Under the pieces are notes generated by a model. That model was given only the letters and a program-made list of their open reading frames with translations, searched no databases and was not told where the DNA came from. Positions 27,039-39,750 of a stretch of DNA of 64,000 nucleotides are shown here, piece by piece (position 1 is the first letter of the stretch; every line of letters starts with the position of its first letter). The position numbers and the translations under genes were made by a program. Source of the stretch: Pyrrhoderma lamaoense (taxonomy: Eukaryota; Basidiomycota; Agaricomycetes; Hymenochaetales; Hymenochaetaceae); contig NBAZ01000008.1 of assembly GCA_002794735.1 (NCBI GenBank), positions 372,001 to 436,000 on the forward strand, in the 5' to 3' direction.

Positions 27039-30000
27039 CTATATGAAACACATAAACTTTTCTTGCCAAGCTTGAAACGGGCTGAAAACCCAGTCACTCT
27101 CTTCTTCCTCATGTTCTTCCTTGGGGGGTTCAGCATTTGGGTCACCATCGTTCCTCCGTAGATGAATGTCTGCGCGTTGACAGACCAACTGAACAAGTTT
27201 CAGTAAACGACCCTTAGATAACTTATGAATAAAATCACATACATGTGCATCTTTTTTATGGAGACAGTAATTGTCGTTTGATTGATTAAGCATGTGATTG
27301 TTATACCAATGAAGATATAATCGAACTTACATGCAACGGGAGCTGGGAGCGAAATAGCCCGAGTACAACGAGAGAAGACATGACACAAACCAAATGATAA
27401 CTGTTGTAGTCTATTCCATAATTAATCAGCACTAAAACTAGGTCTTGAAAGGGAGAAAAGACAAGGCCTTACTCGAGGTTTGAATGTTTGCACTCGTTAC
27501 GAATGATAATGTAGTGACTCGGTCGAGAAGCTAAGTAAGTAGTGGGTCAGAGAATCCCAATTTTATGATAAGAACACTCACTCCCGAGGATCCCTTCGTG
27601 AGACAAGAGATAGAAGCTATTGATCAAAGGATTTCTGATCTCTTTTCCATCTGCCAAGAAACCAGACGGACAGTTCCCTGATTTACCCACCCGGTTTGTG
27701 GTATCAGGGAAAAACCGTATGTGATGTCTCTTCACGACAATTATGTATGTGAGTCGGACTTCAGCAGCAGATATCGTAGTGGCTATTTCGCTTTCCGGAT
27801 CACTCCAAACTTCCTCGATTGCCCCTTAAGTAATAAGTAAGCCTCGCTTGATTTTCTTCCTTCGTACAAAAAATTCATCATCGCACCTTTGATAGCATCA
27901 ATTTCTCTGTCTGTCACAGGATAAAATTCGCCTTCTGAAAGCCCATCCCGATAGAAAATGATACGCTCCGGTAATTGCCTCTTTTTTCGATGAGGATAAT
28001 CTCTAAAGAGTCTTAGGGACTTCTATACACTTTAATCAGCAGCCAAGTATATATATGAAAGTACAGCAACTTCCTTATCGTGGGGATGGCACTTACCGCA
28101 AACATTGGTCTCAAATGCTCAATCTCTTCTAGCCTTGCTGCCTGTGAAGAGATATCTGCGACATATCTACAGGCATTTCGGTCTACTGACGCTACAAAAC
28201 CTGCGACCGAAGGTCTATATGTGCCTTGTCGTGGATGCGAGACATCTGCACCTGTAAAAAGCATGATCAATTACAAACCGCTTATAATAGTGAGTATTAT
28301 CTCATACCCGCAATCAGCACAGGGCTTCTGTCTAGTAGCTCCATACCATTTCCCTTAGCTACGAAGTTTACTCCGCCCAACTTAGCATTAATCCTAAGTC
28401 AAATTTCATTCAATAGCATCTCGAGCTTTTTGAATGCGAACCCTACTTTAGTGTTATATTCCTAAAATAGGAGTCTGGTAACTTGAGGTTTAGTGCCTTT
28501 GTCGAGTCCTATGATTATTAAGAGTGAAATTCATTTAAATATGAGGTCAGAAGATCATGAAAATCTATCAGAAAATGTACTTACTATACATTGGGTGCTA
28601 AACCCAGGGCTCCCACTGATCGCCTTCGTATCTCCAACTTCTTTTAGTTGCTCATGAACAGACGTACCATGGGCAGGCAGAAACACTAAAAGAATAAATT
28701 GATCATAATTGAGCTTGAGGTGGCGGTATTCTTTCCAGACTGAAGAAAGAATATCTTTCGCGTGCTGCCAATTGCATTATCTCGTAAGCCACCACTTCGG
28801 CAAACTACAAATAATAGTAAATACCTCATATACCGAACCTTGTGGATTTTCTTCTCTAACGACTATTGGACGCTCAAGGTCCTTATAATTCTGTAGACCA
28901 ACACCTATAACCTGTTATATATCATAATCATTCCTCCCAATATTAGTAGGATACTCACCAAGCCTCTTCATACACATTATTAGTCTACTCAGGAATATCC
29001 GTCCTGGCGTATCTTTCTTGATGCTTGAGAACCCAAGTTTCGGTTCGTATGATAAAATAGCCCACATCCTCAGGCCGCACGGCTCGAAAACCTTTGTTAA
29101 AGGCTCTTCATACATGCCTCCGAGTCCCCATTTGCCTTCCACGGGACACTAGATTATACATCAAGTTGATAATTAGCTCTCGATTAGAACTCGGATAAAT
29201 ACTTACGACGCCCTTATTTTGAAATTTAATCTCCGGGGCGGAAGAACCTTTCCATTGACAGAAAGAAGGTTGTCATAAATATCCAATCCAATCTTTGAAA
29301 GACCCCCTTGGTCCAAGTTCTATATTTTTATTCTCATCAGAAAACAAAAATCAAGGCATTAAATTAATAATTTACCTCAAGAAAATTTAATGTTAATCTT
29401 TTCCTTTCCACTGGAGAGGCTGAGGTGAGCTTTTGGACCCTTTCACGGGTTATCGGATCGAGTCGCCGTCTATATATCTGGTCTTCCACAACTTCTAGTA
29501 GCTGAAAGGGGATGATGCTTGCTTCTTTGACCCCAGTAATACTATTTACTCTTTCAATCTCTATGCCCGGTTGTTTAGGAATCAATTTCAAGTTACAGCC
29601 CATCTCCCTAAAGTAGTCCTATAATTACTTGTTACTAAGAAAATGCCTGTGATAAAAGTTTTCTTGTCCGCTTACAGCTACTTTTAAATATTTTCCATTG
29701 CATTCGAAAATGACATCCCAGCATTTCTGACAATCTTCTTTATGGTACATACTCTCCCCACTTTTCCGCTCTTGACTTGTCGTACGCGTAAGTTTTTTAG
29801 GAGAGTATCCAATTTGAGTATATTAATAGGATTGTCCAATTCCCGAACATTTTCACACTCTAGAAGTAGCATTGCGAGCGTGATGAGGTCGGTTTTCTTG
29901 TACCTTATTAGAGAATGTAAGTGCTCTAAGTTATTGAGTAGACGAAACTTATGTACATTATCAGGGAGGTCATATCTACATTCAGAAGCGCATTGTTGAA

Positions 30001-30958
30001 AGACGGTCTTATGCTCCTTTAAAATAGAGTAGCGTATCAATGAGTATCTGAGGGAAGTGATATTTTGCCTAACTTACGCAACACAGCCTTGACGAAGTTC
30101 AAGACCCGAACCTATATCCTTCACAGTCCCGTTAAAAACAACTGTCTTTGGACCAAGTCTGAATATGTCTCTTCATTATTGTCAGTCAATTTCCAAGAGA
30201 GAACAATATAAAAGGTCATACGTATTAAAGTAATTTCGGAGAAGGAGATTCAAGGCTTGAATGAAGGTTATTGCCTCGGTCGTTATTGGAGAAGGCCGTT
30301 GCTCAAATGCTAGTTGCGTCTCGAAGGGCCTATGGTGAAGATTAAGAAAGAGGCGATTTATACATAGAAAATACTTTACTTCGAGCTTACACATCCCACC
30401 TTCTTGAGGGTAACCTGGAAACTTCGCCGATTACGAGAAGAATCGTCACTTTCAGAGATAACATACTTCGGCGCAGTTGTGAACAAGAGTTATTCGATAT
30501 AATCACTTGCAAACTCACACTTCTTGACGTGTAATTTAGATCCCTTAGTGTATAAATGATGGCACGTCCATCATACGAAGCATTCGCGTCTTTGAAATCG
30601 CTTGAGAAGTCTGACCATATGAGTCTCTTCAAGAGATCCCTTCGGCACCTCATAACATTTAACTCCGGAACTATGGCTTTTTGAAAGTAATGGTTATCAA
30701 TGAAACAGAGATATAACTTTTAAAAATAATTTTACTTACACACTATAAAATATATTTAGGTCATAGTGAAGTCCTTAATGCATATACGGTCCGAGGGATG
30801 TTCGAGGAAAACTGACCGTCATATTGATAGAACGTTAACGATCTCTTCAGTGATAGAGAAAAGCAGTTTGCTTTAGCGGGAAGCTCGATATTGACAAAGT
30901 CTTCGAGCTGGCAGGTATAATCCGCTTGGAAGCCATGACCAACGATATCAAGAGGGGG
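27039..30958 (-). CDS. AGO: Argonaute, slicer tetrad present
   Basis: Argonaute binds small RNAs and silences complementary transcripts. Reading down the minus strand: N domain (LEDFVNIELPAK...TFYQYD, then VPELNVMRCRRDLLKRL and ANASYDGRAIIYTLRDLN); DUF1785/L1 (VKDIGSGLELRQGC, SIRPSFNNALLNVDM); PAZ (FECNGKYLKVA, DYFREMGCNLKLIPKQPG); L2/MID (LRMWAIL, ILLVFLPAHG, LKINAKLGGVNF); and PIWI. In PIWI the catalytic Asp is in GADVSHP (28231-28250), the likely Glu finger in QAARLEEIEHL, the second Asp in FYRDGLSEG (about 27941-27960), and the His in YAH, encoded by a proposed 8-nt microexon at 27243-27250. The C-terminus ends WQEKFMCFI. Frame breaks at 29707-29710 and 29235-29238 (one base short) and possibly 30954-30958. 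The start codon is not resolved. It has more than ten short introns. No Dicer or RdRP gene is in the window. Confidence 0.93.
27243..27250 (-). other. AGO: Proposed 8-nt microexon of Argonaute
   Basis: The eight bases ATGCACAT sit between an AG (27252-27251) and a GTATGT donor (27242-27237). The flanking introns are 80 nt (27330-27251) and 54 nt (27242-27189). Splicing them in gives PAPVAYAHLVCQRADIHL, which aligns without gaps to the PAP.YYAHL segment of Argonautes and supplies its catalytic His. Without it three residues are missing. Confidence 0.75.
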
Positions 30959-31507
30959 TCAACTTTTAATATGGAATTAGGTCAGAGTACTGGATCGATA
31001 TAGAAAGCTCAGCACTTGTCCTAGATATCTGATTGAGTATGATACAACCAGCGCTTCACAATAGCTGCGGAATAAAATAGTCCTATATTCGTAATGGAAG
31101 GACCCCGTGCTTAGCCACTGTTAATTCAACGATATAACTGAGTGGATTGAAGGGCTATGTTATATTGATAACTCATTCGATTTGCTTATGAGAATAGATA
31201 TAATTGAAGAAACTCAATTAGTATCATTTTAATTACGACTTCGTGGTATTAAGTAAAACCATGGAGATTTAGAACCGAAGTTGCAAATGCGTAGACTCAG
31301 ACTACAATATAACTAAAACGAGCTTACATAACACATAACAATATGTGTTTTTCGGCGATGAGATTGAGTAATCAATCATATCGGATTTTATGGATTAAAT
31401 GATGTTTATTATATTACATTTAGTTGGGGGTCTTATCCTAGTCTAATGAAGACGCTACTTATTAAAGCTCGAGTCCCATGCGTCAACGCAGTGATGCTTC
31501 ATATCAG
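30959..31507. other. Intergenic, Argonaute promoter and YME2 3' end
   Basis: AT-rich spacer between two minus-strand genes. The Argonaute start and any 5' exon must lie here or just downstream, but I could not place an ATG in the right frame. Confidence 0.5.
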
Positions 31508-34500
31508 CTAAGTGTTTTTAACTAAAATCTTTTTCAAGTCCGAGTTCGCCGCTTCTAATTTCTCAACTGTCGCTTCAGCCGCCTGCATCTTCTTTAAAAT
31601 GTATGAGGCACGAGCGATGGCCGCATTTCGTTTACCGTACCAACCAGAACGGATCGGAACAGGCTCATTCAGTTCCGAAAGTAAACGTAGCTCCTCTTCG
31701 CATGACTTTACAGTAGCTTCGGCACTAGCAATGCGGGCGGTGTTCAGTGACAATTCTTGGGTCGCACGAAAGACAGGATCTTGGAATCGCATGAAAGACA
31801 TTAGTCAACGTGACATTTTTTTTGAGAATAGAACCCACCAGATGCAAGACGCTGGAAAACATATTTGTATACGGGTCGGCCCGTTTTGATAACGGAAGGC
31901 CGGCCTAAACTCATATATCAGCTTTTCAACATAAGCAAGCAAAGTAATAATACCATTATGCGTCCCAATGCTTATGAGTTCAGCATGTTCCATAGCTCGC
32001 AGTGCTGTCTCATCCCCTTTGAAAGGGAATTCTAAAAGTGTACTGTGATACGGAATCTATAAAACTGTTATGATTTGGATATTTTCAAAATAACTTTTAC
32101 GTTCACGAACTTCGTCAGTGCTAACGAGTTGCTTTATAATTGACCAAGCCTGCTCTCTAGACCAGGTCAGAGCCTTTGCATCTTCTGTACCTTCACCAAA
32201 AGCTGTTCTACGGAGTTCGTTCACTCCTCTAACAATAATGTCCTCAACAGCATCTTCAATTCGTTGCCCTGCATTAACCTTGTGTATGAGCTAGATAAGC
32301 AAAGAAGTGACACTCAGAATTCTTATGTATTTTTGAAGAAAAAGAAAGCTGACGGTCTCGAGATCACTAGCACGTCCACCTAGCTTTTCTATACTAATTC
32401 GATCTGCGAGTGTCATTTCATTTATTTCTTCTCTCCCCGAAAGCTTTTTTGCCACGAAAGAGAGGGAACTGGATGTATCTGCGTCAGTTAAAGCAACTGT
32501 ATATAGCGGTTTTGACGGAAGCGCTGTTATGCAGGAGATGTGTATAAGTAATTGTCTTTCAGTTAATAGCTATGACAACAAACCTTGGGTGAGTACTCTG
32601 GCGTTCTCACGATTATCGCTGACAACGATGACATGAGCAACGCCATTATTAACGAGGGTAGCTGCCCAGTTAGCCAGTACACCCATCACATCATCCTTTC
32701 CATGCTTTGTTGCGAAGTTTTTGATCACAACAATGGGCAGTGCCTGAAGTTCTTGCACCTCCGCCGGCGTCTTCTTGTGACTCTTTTGCTCATCACTACT
32801 TTCCGAGACAGGGTCATGGAGTAATGCAATGGAATCAACATAGTTTATATCAGCGTCCTCGGGACGCATCAGTTCATCTCCAATACCAAGTTCACACATG
32901 ATGCCATTACCTGAAACACAATCAAGCCTCGGATCGTGCCAGGTACCAGATAAGATTTTGGCGTATCGCTCAGCCTCTTGTTTTTTAAGCCTATCTGCGA
33001 TTTCAGCAGCACTTTGTCTTTTATGCATCTTCTCCAGTTTGTGTGCTTTAGTACCCTTCAGTGCGGTACCTACCACCTCGAGCATTTCCCGAATTTGGGT
33101 TTCAATAGATGAGCTTAGACCAGCTTTTTGTACGGGGATGAGGGACGTGAAATGAGAACAGGCGAGAATGAGTATCCCAAAAGCTTCACATACCCTTTTG
33201 TCCGATAATACCAACGCTCGCAATATCGATAAGATTATTGAGCGAGTTAACGAAGGGGAAAACTGGCCAGTATCCAGTTTGGTAAGCTAAGGCTGAAAGT
33301 AATGCCGAATCGGAGCTTGCTTTAAAAAGCTCATTGCAATCAACGGTAAGGACTGGCCTGTTAGCAAGGATACATTATCACTGTGCAAGCACCTATGGCG
33401 TACCAAGCCACTCACCTTTCACAGTCTTTCAGCAAGGAGAAGACCATGCTTGACTTCCCACTACCCTGAGGCCCATGTACAAATGCAATTGTATCTATGA
33501 CATATCATCAGTTTCCATAAGTTCGATTTTCAAGAATTACTGACTAGGGAAGTCCTTGAGATAGGATCGCACACCATCTTCTGCATCTTTTCTCTCCTTC
33601 CAAGTATTGTGGTCAGTAATTTCCCGTTCCGAGCTCATCAACGCAAATGAGAAGCGATCGACTGTATTTTTTCGAAGCCATTGGTAAGCGGATGATTCTG
33701 TAGATTCGAAATTTCAGTATTAGTGACTTAATGGGATAACGCAGACTAAGAGGACTGGCTTCGATAGTCAAATAGCTCCAACATCTTGGCTTCAACAGAG
33801 AAGACACGGATAGGATCAAATATCTATGTGACAATGAGTTCTGACGCATTACATCCCAAGCTCAGAGCAACAAACCGTGTATGTGATTGTACCTATAAGA
33901 AAGAATAGGACAGGCAGTACCAATCTTGGATGACCGGAAATCCAATCTCGAACAGCATGAGCTTTGATAGGACGCTCAAAGCCAACGTGTAAACGAGTAT
34001 TCCCATTCCCAGTCGGTACAACTAAGCCATGGATACAGTTCCTAGCCGTAGCGGCTGATCTAACTTTCTTGAATGTAACTATAGAAGAGCGCAAAGACCC
34101 AGGTGTCCCGGGGAAGGCGATGTTAGATCCAGAATGCGTCCATACGGCTGAAAATGAAATAAAAGATATCAACCATCGAAACGGAGGAAACAGGAAGAAT
34201 AGGATAATCATACTCTTAAAAGGTTATATAGCCCTTCTTCTTTGATGTCTGGTCCATCAAAAGCTACTTTCAGCATCGGAGAAGCAAATCTATTCATGTC
34301 CTAGAAATAATCAGAAGCTAGTGATAAATCATAACAAAGGTTACACACTTCACGCCATGGGTTTCCTTTTACTAGCCACACACTCCCTGAAGCCTGCTTT
34401 AGCCCCAGCCATGTAGGAAATCCACCTTTAGTATCGCTGATTATCCTGAGCTCTTTGAGGATTTCCTCCAAGGCGCCTTGCCTCGTTTCGTGATATTTAA

Positions 34501-34899
34501 AGTTCACAAATACCCCACCATCTTTATTTCGAGGCTCAATTGAGAGAGTATTAAAGCCATTTATACGAATAGAAGAGAGAAGTTCTTTGATACGCTCAAT
34601 GAGTTGCTCTTCTCGATAGAGGCCAATGTAATGCCGAAGACTAGGGTCGATAAGCACGTACTGCACGTCATAACGAGAAGATCATGAACAACTTACTCCC
34701 AGGTCCCAAAACGCACTGGGAACACCGAGTCAATGAACAGGCAGGCTTCCTTTTCTAATAATTCAACATTTTCACTCAAGTCTGGACTAGAAGGCGCCAC
34801 TGTCGTCTCTGCTCGCTTGGACTGAGAATAAGTTACAAGACGAGGAACAAAGTGTCTACAAACAGTCTTTGTAGTCAGTTTCCTTGATACAACAAGCAT
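31508..34899 (-). CDS. YME2: Mitochondrial escape protein YME2 (RNA12)
   Basis: Yme2 is an inner-mitochondrial-membrane protein that affects mtDNA nucleoid structure and escape. ATG 34899 begins a basic, Ser/Thr-rich presequence (MLVVSRKLTTKTVCRHFVPR). The matrix RRM-like region follows (FIDSVFPVRFG; LSIEPRNKDGGVFVNF; GSVWLVKGNPW; VVPTGNGNTRLHVGFERP). Next are a membrane segment (HPRLVLPVLFFLIGTITYT, about 33900), IFDPIRVFSVEAKML, and the C-terminal RNA12/AAA-like domain with P-loop HGPQGSGKSSMVFSLL (about 33430-33485), LDCVSGNGIMCELGIGDE, and PIVVIKNFATK followed by AHVIVVSDNREN. A coiled-coil tail ends ILVKNT at 31508. Introns are numerous. One junction, near 33700-33760, does not splice in frame by simple GT..AG choice and may contain another sequence error. 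The family assignment is firm. Confidence 0.93.
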
Positions 34900-35177
34900 T
34901 GTGTTTGCTTGAAGAAAGTCGTTTATAAGGTGTTATCCGATCTTCTTACTTTAGTTGCACATATATATGTAATGCATTGCGTTATGGGTCGCATACTCCG
35001 AACAGCGGGGCCAAAGGAGTCGGAGAGCCATGACCTCACAGTCACGTGCCCGGAATGACTTTGGATATTGTCACTGTCACTGTCAGTGTGACACCGACCG
35101 GGGTTTGTCCAGGCTTGTACTTCATAGCCTTGTTCTTCTCCTCAAGGCTCAAGGTTATTTGCCTGCCCAAACCCCTC
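34900..35177. promoter_or_regulatory. Divergent promoter between YME2 and the nucleoporin gene
   Basis: Only about 278 bases separate the proposed ATG of YME2 (-) from that of the nucleoporin (+), so this segment must contain both promoters. I could not identify specific factor sites with confidence. Confidence 0.5.
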
Positions 35178-38100
35178 ATGTTCGCACCGTCTCCCAAGTC
35201 GGCGAATGCGACGGGGCGCGAGAAGGTAAATAGGCGCAAGGCAAAGGCTATAACTCGCTCAGGTTCTCTCCTCGGTACCATAAAAAACACATTCGCATCT
35301 TCTTTATCCTGGTTTGTGTCGAAGGAGGATCTGGGGAAACGCAGGCGACCAGATCATCCCCCTAGAGATCACGAGGAAGATGAGACAGAAGAGACAAGAC
35401 AAAAAGTAAAGCGTATGCGAGTAGATAGCCCGGAGAGGGTTGTTCAACATACTAAGCCCCCTACTACTGGCTATCTTGATCCACCATCTACTACCCTTAG
35501 GCGCATAAAGTTTCCAGTCGAGCGTACCAGGGCGGAACAAAGTGGATCGAAACGACACTCTGTTACTTATGGAGCTTTACCTAGTGGACTTTCCCGTACT
35601 ATGTCTATAGATCCTCCTTCTAATTATGCCACTCTGCATCGCGACCCAATACATGCTCAACAGCTCCCATCCCCTGCCGGCTCGATTCAATCGCAATCGA
35701 CTAGTCTTAATACTAGCACAAATCGGCCTTCCCAACTACCATTCAAGCTTCGTACCTCATTGACTCCAAAGCCAGCGACGGAACCTTTACGTCGGGAGGC
35801 ATCAGCACCACCTCCTATATCAAGTTTGCATGCCAGGCCGATCTTTGTGAAGCCCCCACCTGAAGAGGTGAAACCCCCTAAGCTTTCAGAGCGCACTCTC
35901 TCGCTGGGCACTCTCGCTGACTATACTCGATCTGTATGTTCGACTTTGATAGTTTTCACAACTCTTCTGATAACACTTTCCCCTGCAGACTCGTTCTCCA
36001 AGCCGAGATAGAGTACTCACTGGGTTCGGGACATTATCTAGCACTCCTTCTTACAGTTCAATCACCTCTAATGGTACTCCCTTTTCTACACTTGATCATT
36101 TTCGCCTTTTTCACATGTTTTTCTTCTTTCTCTTTTCAAGTTTCTTTGAAGCCTGGTCTTAGCCGATCCGAAAAGCTTCTTCATGAATTGGATTGCTACA
36201 AGACACCGATTGTTCCTTCGAGGTATAAAGATCTTGATTCACTGCCTGCTTTTCTTAAACCTAAGCGTGTTCATGTACCGATCCCAATGGTCAAAAAAGG
36301 AAAGTCATCCAAACCAAGCCTGGGAATGGCTCCTAAGCACCGTGAAAAAAAGAAGCAACTTCGCGGGCGCGATGATGGTAAGCCCTATGCCCGTACCGGT
36401 GGTATTGGAAAGTTACTGGCTCTACGGAGAGCCGAGGAAATGGCTGAGAAAGAAGCTCAGGCCAGGCTATCCGATGTCGAGGAAGAAGATGATATGGAAA
36501 TTGATACTAAACAGAAAGTTAGCAAGCGTGACATTGGTGTGTCAGCAAAAATGTCAACGTCGGGTTCAGAGAGCGAGCGGAGCAGTCCAAAAATTACATC
36601 ACAGAAGGATACTGATCCTAATGTTACTTCTAATCTTGAAGATCCATTTCTTAAGAGTCATCAAATTGGGCGTAGCCAGCCGTATGGTAGGATTGGCCGC
36701 GTTCGTATTCGCGAACCAGGGCAGCGCTCAGTACCTCTTAGCAAAGGAAGAAACAAGTTTTCAGCAATGGATGATGATGATGATGATATAGCTGTTGACG
36801 CCGGTAAAAAACAGGATGTATCCCTTAATACGGACAATATGGAGCAAGATAAAAGAGAAGAAGTCAGGCTACCCAGTTTCGAAGCTCCTAAGGGATTCAC
36901 TTTTGCAAACACAGTATGTTGTTAGTTATCTGCATACTAGTTATGTTCGCTAACTAAGGTTATAGACCACAACAATTGAGCATGACCACTCAAATGCAAA
37001 AGAACCTCCAATTCCTTCTCTTCCCTTCGCACTCCAGAAAACAGCAGATAGTCAGCCAATGAAAACTAGTTTTTCAGGAGTACCACAACCCACCCTTTCC
37101 ATACCTACCATCAATGTCAGCAATGAGGGCACTTCACAAACTCAAACAGAACAGAAAGCTACAAATATCCCATCACAACCTATTTCAAGGCCGGACGAAA
37201 CACCTGTCCTAGAACCTGTTAAGCAAACTTCTAATCCATCAAGCTTCTTTGCTACTCCTCCAACTAATAATGTTAACCCGACTCTGGGGGTTCTGGTTCT
37301 ACTTCGTCTTCGTCTGGTATACCAAATTTCTTTGCTAATTCGGCCTTCCTTAATGCAGAAAAATCTACTGCAGTGCCAACTTCAATTGATAGTTCCTCGT
37401 CTTCTTCTGTTGATTCCAACAGAGCCTCAACTGCAAGCGACCATATTTCCCCAATACGAGAACTCAAGAATCAGTCCTGGAACAAGGCTGCTACGGGTGA
37501 GTCGCCGGCTTCGGAACCCACTCGAAAGCCCTTGTTTGGTGTTGTACCACCGGAAAACAAGACCGCTCCAGTTGGTCTCGCTACTATGGAGAACAATATT
37601 GCATATGCACCTCCCATCCCGCCTTCATCGTTTGCTGCCCATCAGAAGCCTCAAGAGACTCCGAATGCGGCTAAAAAACCTTCAGCTGTTCCTCAGTTTA
37701 GTCCAACCCCTTCTGTACCTACCTCGGCTTCTACAATGCCCAATTCTTCAATCCATGCTGCCGCTGCTTCAGGGTCGACATCCTCGCCATTTAGCACATC
37801 AATACCTCCCGGTGTAACGAAACCCTCAGAATCAGAGTCTAAGCCTATTGTGCCATCGTTTCACAATTTTGGACCTGGGAGTATGTCAAATGCCAACGCA
37901 CCAAAACCTCTTTTTGGTACCGGTACTCTCAATTCTTCTCCCTTTTTAGCAACAAATACACAATCAAATGTTGAACAAAAACCGGCCCCCTTTACATTTA
38001 GTGCACCCCCTATTGCGAATTCCTCGAGTAGTTCATCCGCAACCGGTGGAGACTCTGTAGCGGCTCCTAAGCCACTTTTTGGTGGTACATCGAGTGGTAC

Positions 38101-39139
38101 AGGATTCACATTCGGTGCATCCCCCCCTAGTAGTGAGACGCCGAAGAACTCCACACCATTCGTGTTTGGCTCTGCACCACCAACGACTACGACAACAGCT
38201 GCAGGACAATCAGCTCCTACGTTTTCTTTTGGCATTTCCAGAGCTTCAAATTCTCCCGCGCCTTCTTCTGGGTTTTCATTCGGTACACCCACAAAATCTA
38301 CAGAAACAACTTCTCCTCAATCCCCTTTCACATTTGGTGTGACTACCCCAGCTCGTCCGGTTACCCCTCCACCAAAACCAGACGATGGTATGCGTATGGA
38401 GGAAAGTCCTGTTCGGGATGTTGTTCCTTCAGAGAGTAAGCCAGTAGGGGGGATTACATTTGGACTAGGCCCAACGCCTTCTAATCCTTTCTCGCAGAAC
38501 TCATCGCCTTCTCCATTCTCTTTCAACACTCCTAGCGGAGTATCAAATCCTTTCATTGCGAAGGAGGCGTCATCAAACTCAGGTTTCAATTTCAATAGAA
38601 CAGCATCAGCGCCAGCTATCTCAACTTCATTTTCATTTGGTGCGAAGTCTGATGTATCAACTCCCCCTACGACGGCATTTGGCGCAGCGCCAAATCCTTT
38701 TGGTGCTTCATCGACTTCTACAAGTGCTGCTCCCGCGAATCCTTTTGGCACCCCACAATCTTCAAATAATTCATCGAGTCCATTCACTTTCGGCCAGTCG
38801 CAACCAGCAAGCAATCCTTTTGGTACGCAAGCTACGGCATCTACTACACCAAGTAGTCCATTCACCAGCGCACCCGCGTTCACATTTGGAGCTCCGCCAA
38901 GTGGTAGTTCCAACACTCCTTTTGCATTCAGCTCTAGTACACCATCTTCTCCTGCTACTGGTACAACTGCTCTACCCCAGTCTCCTGCGACGTCAGGATC
39001 TGGCTTTAGCTTTGGACAGACAAGCTCATCAAGTGGAGGAACACTGTTCAACATCGGTGCTCCTCCGCCCTCCACAACAGGTGGGACTCCTCGCCAAGTG
39101 AGGAAATTACCCAGACGGGGACCTCCTCCAAAACGATGA
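35178..39139 (+). CDS. FG-repeat nucleoporin, Nup1/Nup153-like
   Basis: This is a nuclear-basket type FG nucleoporin that forms part of the transport barrier of the nuclear pore. ATG 35178 (MFAPSPKSANATGREK) is preferred because it begins the basic region; an open frame upstream to 35046 has no family support. The segment SGSLLGTIKNTFASSLSWFV is a likely amphipathic helix, as in Nup1/Nup153, followed by the basic, NLS-like KRRRPDHPPR. The middle carries LPSFEAPKGFTFANT. From about 37500 to 39070 there are many FG-type units (NPFG, TFG, SFG, LFG) in Ser/Thr/Pro/Gly-rich sequence, and the protein ends RQVRKLPRRGPPPKR. Introns are 35934-35988, 36074-36140 and 36914-36965. One frame break at the G5 run 37286-37290 is repaired by one added G. 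Assignment to the exact nucleoporin is tentative; FG class is certain. Confidence 0.9.
37500..39070 (+). repeat. FG-repeat coding region of the nucleoporin
   Basis: This is a degenerate run of short units ending in Phe-Gly separated by Ser/Thr/Pro/Ala spacers, with PFTFG, NPFG, FSFG and LFG variants. The spacing is irregular and the DNA is not an exact tandem repeat. The antisense ORF of 252 codons across it is a by-product. Confidence 0.85.
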
Positions 39140-39750
39140 TGAACTCAGCTTCCAATTATTTAAACTTGAAGGGGTGTTTTAAGTCAGGCATATATGGCTT
39201 ACAACTTCCGTTTGCTATCTTGCTTCAGCTTCTTTTTATCGCAATTTTGTTTCTGATAAAACTCTCTAAAGGTATTCCAGTATCATTGTTACTCAGTTTC
39301 ACTTCTACAGATCTACTTCCTCACTGTTCTTAGCTATATTTGTTCCTCATCTGCACTTATACATCCTTGTTGTTCTCATCGCAATTAGTAGTTAATTTGA
39401 ATTTTTCTATCACATCGGTTTAAGCTTTTTATGTTTTACCATATAACATCTCGCAACGTACTGTAAAGACGCGACCTCCATGATTGACACTAGGCATCTA
39501 CTCTTTCTGGTAATCCGCTTGAGACAAAGCTGAGATATGTTTTTTTTCCCGCATACTCGTGGCCGTATAATGTAGCAAAACTAAGTTTTATCTCTCGAAT
39601 GGATTGGTGGGAGGATAGATGAGAAAAGAGGTGTTATTCGATTCCGCCACGAGAAAATGAGCCTTGACGCGTCGTGTCACAGTCACTAAGCCCTATTCTG
39701 GTATTGTTCACCTTATACCATTAGATACAAATTACATCTAAAAGTACGCC
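39140..39750. other. Intergenic, gamma-tubulin promoter
   Basis: Spacer between two plus-strand genes. An ACGCGT hexamer at 39667-39672 lies 79 bases before the gamma-tubulin ATG. No other feature was seen. Confidence 0.5.

Noticed and set aside
38317..39075. 252-codon minus-strand ORF
   Set aside because: It is the antisense shadow of the Ser/Thr/Gly-rich FG-repeat exon and has no family similarity.
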